From Synergistaceae bacterium (lineage in GTDB: Bacteria; Synergistota; Synergistia; Synergistales; Aminobacteriaceae), in the NCBI GenBank assembly GCA_017394925.1, contig JAFPWQ010000334.1, positions 1-8,583 of the forward strand: 8,583 nt of DNA, read 5' to 3'. Both the position numbers and the translations under genes were made by a program. Numbering within the stretch: the first letter of the stretch is position 1; each line of letters begins with the position of its first letter. The notes under the pieces were generated by a model that saw only the letters and a list, made by a program, of their open reading frames with translations, did not search any database and was not told the origin of the DNA. Positions 6,716-8,583 of the stretch are shown piece after piece.

Positions 6716-7903
6716 ATGGAGAGGACGAAAAAATTTTTTGCCCTTCTTACACTTCTGGCCATGATAATAATAATTCTTCCTGAAAAAGTGAATTCAGCAT
6801 CGAAGAAAAAAGCAAAGCCCAGCATAGACGCACAGATTTCAGCGGAAGAAAAAAAGCGTTCGGAGTTAAACAAGCAGATTCAGGATTACAGGAATCAGAT
6901 TCGGAGAATGGGGAAACAGGTTGAAGGTCTGCTCACGAAAGTAAATACACTTCAGCAGGACGAGACTTTTGCGCGTCAGGAGCTTACAGTTCTTGAACTG
7001 CAGAATGAAAAGATTCAGGAGAATATAGAGACTCTTGATGAGGTCATGAAAAAAGAACAGGTTAAAATTGATGCGCTCTCACAGAAAATGAGCGGAAGAC
7101 TTTTAGACATGTACAAGTACGGCGAATCAGCAGAAATGAAAACTCTTTTTGCCTCACGAAGCGTACTCGAAGCCGTAGATACTGCGCATTTGCTCAAGCT
7201 CGTGAATGACCGGGACGAGGCTATACTCTCAGAATTATACGAGAGTGTGCAGAACATGGATCTCTCACGTCAGACGATGAATGATCATCAAGAGAGACTG
7301 AAAGAGCAGACGATTTCGATTCAGAATCAGCGCGACAAGTACAAGCAGAGCATCAAAGATACGAACTCATTCATAAATTCGATTCAAAGAAAGAAGGCAT
7401 TAGCAGAGAAGGCAGCAGAAGAGGCTGAAGAGGCACAGAAGGCAGCAGGTCAGATGATAGCGGCATTGCAGCGTAAAAAGAAAGCTCAGCAGTCATATTT
7501 GCCCGTCGGTAAAGGCTCAATGTTTAACTGGCCCGTTCGCGGAAGAATTTCAAGCGGTTACGGTTACAGGACACATCCCATTCTTAAGCGCAGGATTCTT
7601 CATTCTGGAATCGATATTGCAGCTCCCAACGGAACACCCATAAAGGCACCCGCAGGAGGAGAAGTAATTTATGACGGCTGGCTCAGAGGCTACGGAAGAG
7701 TTGTAGTTTTAGATCACGGACGCGGATATTCGACTCTGTACGCGCATTTGTCTGCAAGTCTCGTAAAAGAAGGCCAGGTAGTGAAAGAAGGAGCAACGAT
7801 TGCGAGAGTCGGTAAGACCGGCAACACTACGGGTTATCATTTGCATTTTGAAGTACGCGTATTCGGAACACCTGAAAATCCGATAAGATTTCTGAAGAAA
7901 TAG
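6716..7903 (+). CDS. Secreted coiled-coil M23 peptidase, EnvC-like FtsEX partner with intact active site
   Basis: 395 residues with three parts: a signal peptide (basic MERTKK, hydrophobic core 7-21, cleavage near 27-28), a long heptad-rich coiled coil (about 36-255, rich in Q, E, K and R, with a break at LLDMYKYGESAEM), and a C-terminal LytM/M23 domain (about 268-395). Residues matching the zinc ligands are His296 and Asp300 (HSGIDI) and His377; those matching the catalytic histidines are His344 (YAHLS) and His375 (HLHFEV). All are present, unlike E. coli EnvC, whose LytM domain is degenerate and only activates amidases. This protein may therefore cut peptide cross-links itself. GGAG at 6703-6706 precedes the ATG by 9 nt, inside the ftsX end. 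It ends at TAG, with an in-frame TAA five codons later. An envC-type name would fit the architecture; I leave the symbol blank because the activity probably differs. Confidence 0.9.
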   Translation: MERTKKFFALLTLLAMIIIILPEKVNSASKKKAKPSIDAQISAEEKKRSELNKQIQDYRNQIRRMGKQVEGLLTKVNTLQQDETFARQELTVLELQNEKIQENIETLDEVMKKEQVKIDALSQKMSGRLLDMYKYGESAEMKTLFASRSVLEAVDTAHLLKLVNDRDEAILSELYESVQNMDLSRQTMNDHQERLKEQTISIQNQRDKYKQSIKDTNSFINSIQRKKALAEKAAEEAEEAQKAAGQMIAALQRKKKAQQSYLPVGKGSMFNWPVRGRISSGYGYRTHPILKRRILHSGIDIAAPNGTPIKAPAGGEVIYDGWLRGYGRVVVLDHGRGYSTLYAHLSASLVKEGQVVKEGATIARVGKTGNTTGYHLHFEVRVFGTPENPIRFLKK

Positions 7904-7906
7904 CAA

Positions 7907-7913
7907 GGGAGGG
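7907..7913 (+). promoter_or_regulatory. Ribosome binding site of the second coiled-coil gene
   Basis: GGGAGGG is a strong SD in the 23-nt gap after the M23 peptidase gene. It lies 13 nt before ATG 7927, longer than usual, but the signal peptide begins exactly at that ATG and no closer start exists. Confidence 0.55.
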
Positions 7914-7926
7914 AATAACTTTCACG

Positions 7927-8583
7927 ATGAAAAAATTAATGGCCGCATTAATGATTATCTGCTTTGTAATACCTGCATACAGTGCGAATATAGATAAACA
8001 GATAAAGGATCAGCAGAAGAGTCAGAGCGACATGAAGAAAAAGATTCAGCAGTATAACGCGATTGCAAAAGAGAAATCGAAGCAGTCAAAAAATTTGCTG
8101 AGCCAGTTATCCAGATTAAAGCAGAACGCAAACGAATCACAGAATGCAATGGATGATCTCGAAAAGGAAAACTCAAGGCTTCAGATTTCCGTTACTGAAC
8201 TGAATAAAAGCATAGCCCGCGTGAATGAATCAATGAGAATAATAATCGCAAATTTAAAGCGCAGACTCGTAGACATGTACAAGTTCACGCCCGAAGAAAA
8301 TAATTTGAGCCTAATTCTTAATTCGCAGGGACCTCATGAGGCAGTCAATACAGCGTACATGTTAAGACGATTCGCAAGGCAGGATCAGTTAATGCTTGAA
8401 GAACTTGCGCGTCAGGAACGTCAGCTTACGGATGCAAGAAATAAACTTGAAGAGAATAAAACTAAAATTGCCAAACAGACTGACGAATTAAAGAAGAAAC
8501 GCGAAGAATTTGATTCAACGATTAAGAAAACGGACTCACTCTTAAAGAACGTTCAGAATGAGCAGAAGAAAGCCGAAGCCGCC
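7927..8583 (+). CDS. Second secreted coiled-coil murein hydrolase-like protein, N-terminal part (runs off window)
   Basis: The frame is open for 219 codons to the right edge. It begins with a signal peptide (MKKLMAALMIICFVIPAYS, cleavage about 19-20) followed by almost continuous coiled coil rich in Q, K, E, N and S. It appears to be a paralogue of the preceding gene: the segment RRLVDMYKFTPEENNLSLIL, then HEAVNTAYMLRR, matches the M23 protein's GRLLDMYKYGESAEMKTLF, then LEAVDTAHLLKL, in the same order and spacing. The C-terminus is not visible, so it cannot be said whether it also ends in an M23 domain, intact or degenerate, or has another ending. It is 23 nt after the previous gene and probably in the same transcript. 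A role in peptidoglycan remodelling under FtsEX is inferred from architecture and position. Confidence 0.85.
   Translation, partial: MKKLMAALMIICFVIPAYSANIDKQIKDQQKSQSDMKKKIQQYNAIAKEKSKQSKNLLSQLSRLKQNANESQNAMDDLEKENSRLQISVTELNKSIARVNESMRIIIANLKRRLVDMYKFTPEENNLSLILNSQGPHEAVNTAYMLRRFARQDQLMLEELARQERQLTDARNKLEENKTKIAKQTDELKKKREEFDSTIKKTDSLLKNVQNEQKKAEAA

Noticed and set aside
6728..6739. A6T6 tract near the start of the M23 peptidase gene, considered as a regulatory bend or slippery site
   Set aside because: It encodes Lys-Lys-Phe-Phe of the signal peptide in the correct frame, so coding explains it.

Overview
The window carries ten genes or gene parts and looks like an ordinary bacterial chromosome segment. 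Nearly all of it is coding. By eye the G+C content is a little under half. Strong Shine-Dalgarno (SD) sites and head-to-tail genes with 1-8 nt overlaps are typical of a compact anaerobe-type genome. The gene set (YhaM-type OB-HD nuclease, RluA-family pseudouridine synthase, YibE/F-family membrane protein, short Ppx/GppA phosphatase, FtsE, FtsX, two secreted coiled-coil murein hydrolase-type proteins) would suit a Synergistota or Bacillota-related lineage. That placement is an inference from gene content and was not tested.

Layout. At the left edge, on the minus strand, is the 5' end of dcd (dCTP deaminase), cut by the window. A 93-nt divergent spacer follows, holding a perfect extended -10 box for the rightward genes. 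From 211 to the right edge everything reads rightward. Block A (211-4190) is the OB-HD nuclease gene, interrupted by one in-frame TAG at 511-513, then the RluA-family synthase, the YibE/F protein and the Ppx/GppA protein, joined by overlaps of 4, 1 and 8 nt. After a 46-nt gap with a possible promoter comes block B (4237 to the end): an unrecognised 298-residue soluble protein, ftsE, ftsX, a secreted coiled-coil M23 peptidase with intact zinc and catalytic residues, and the start of a second secreted coiled-coil protein that runs off the window.

How the genes fit together. Block B reads as an envelope-division module. FtsE (ATPase) and FtsX (membrane subunit) form an ABC-type complex that in known systems switches on periplasmic or extracellular peptidoglycan hydrolysis through coiled-coil partners. 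The two downstream proteins have the expected form of such partners. The 298-residue protein overlaps ftsE by 4 nt and is the least understood member. Block A is a mixed RNA, phosphate and membrane housekeeping group.

The points most worth a second look are the single amber codon in an otherwise intact nuclease gene, the fact that both TAG-terminated genes here have a second stop 4-5 codons later (so this window alone cannot exclude TAG readthrough), the unknown gene coupled to ftsE, and the tandem hydrolase-like pair. I found no mobile element, CRISPR array, RNA gene or clear rho-independent terminator, and no gene-free stretch over 300 bases.
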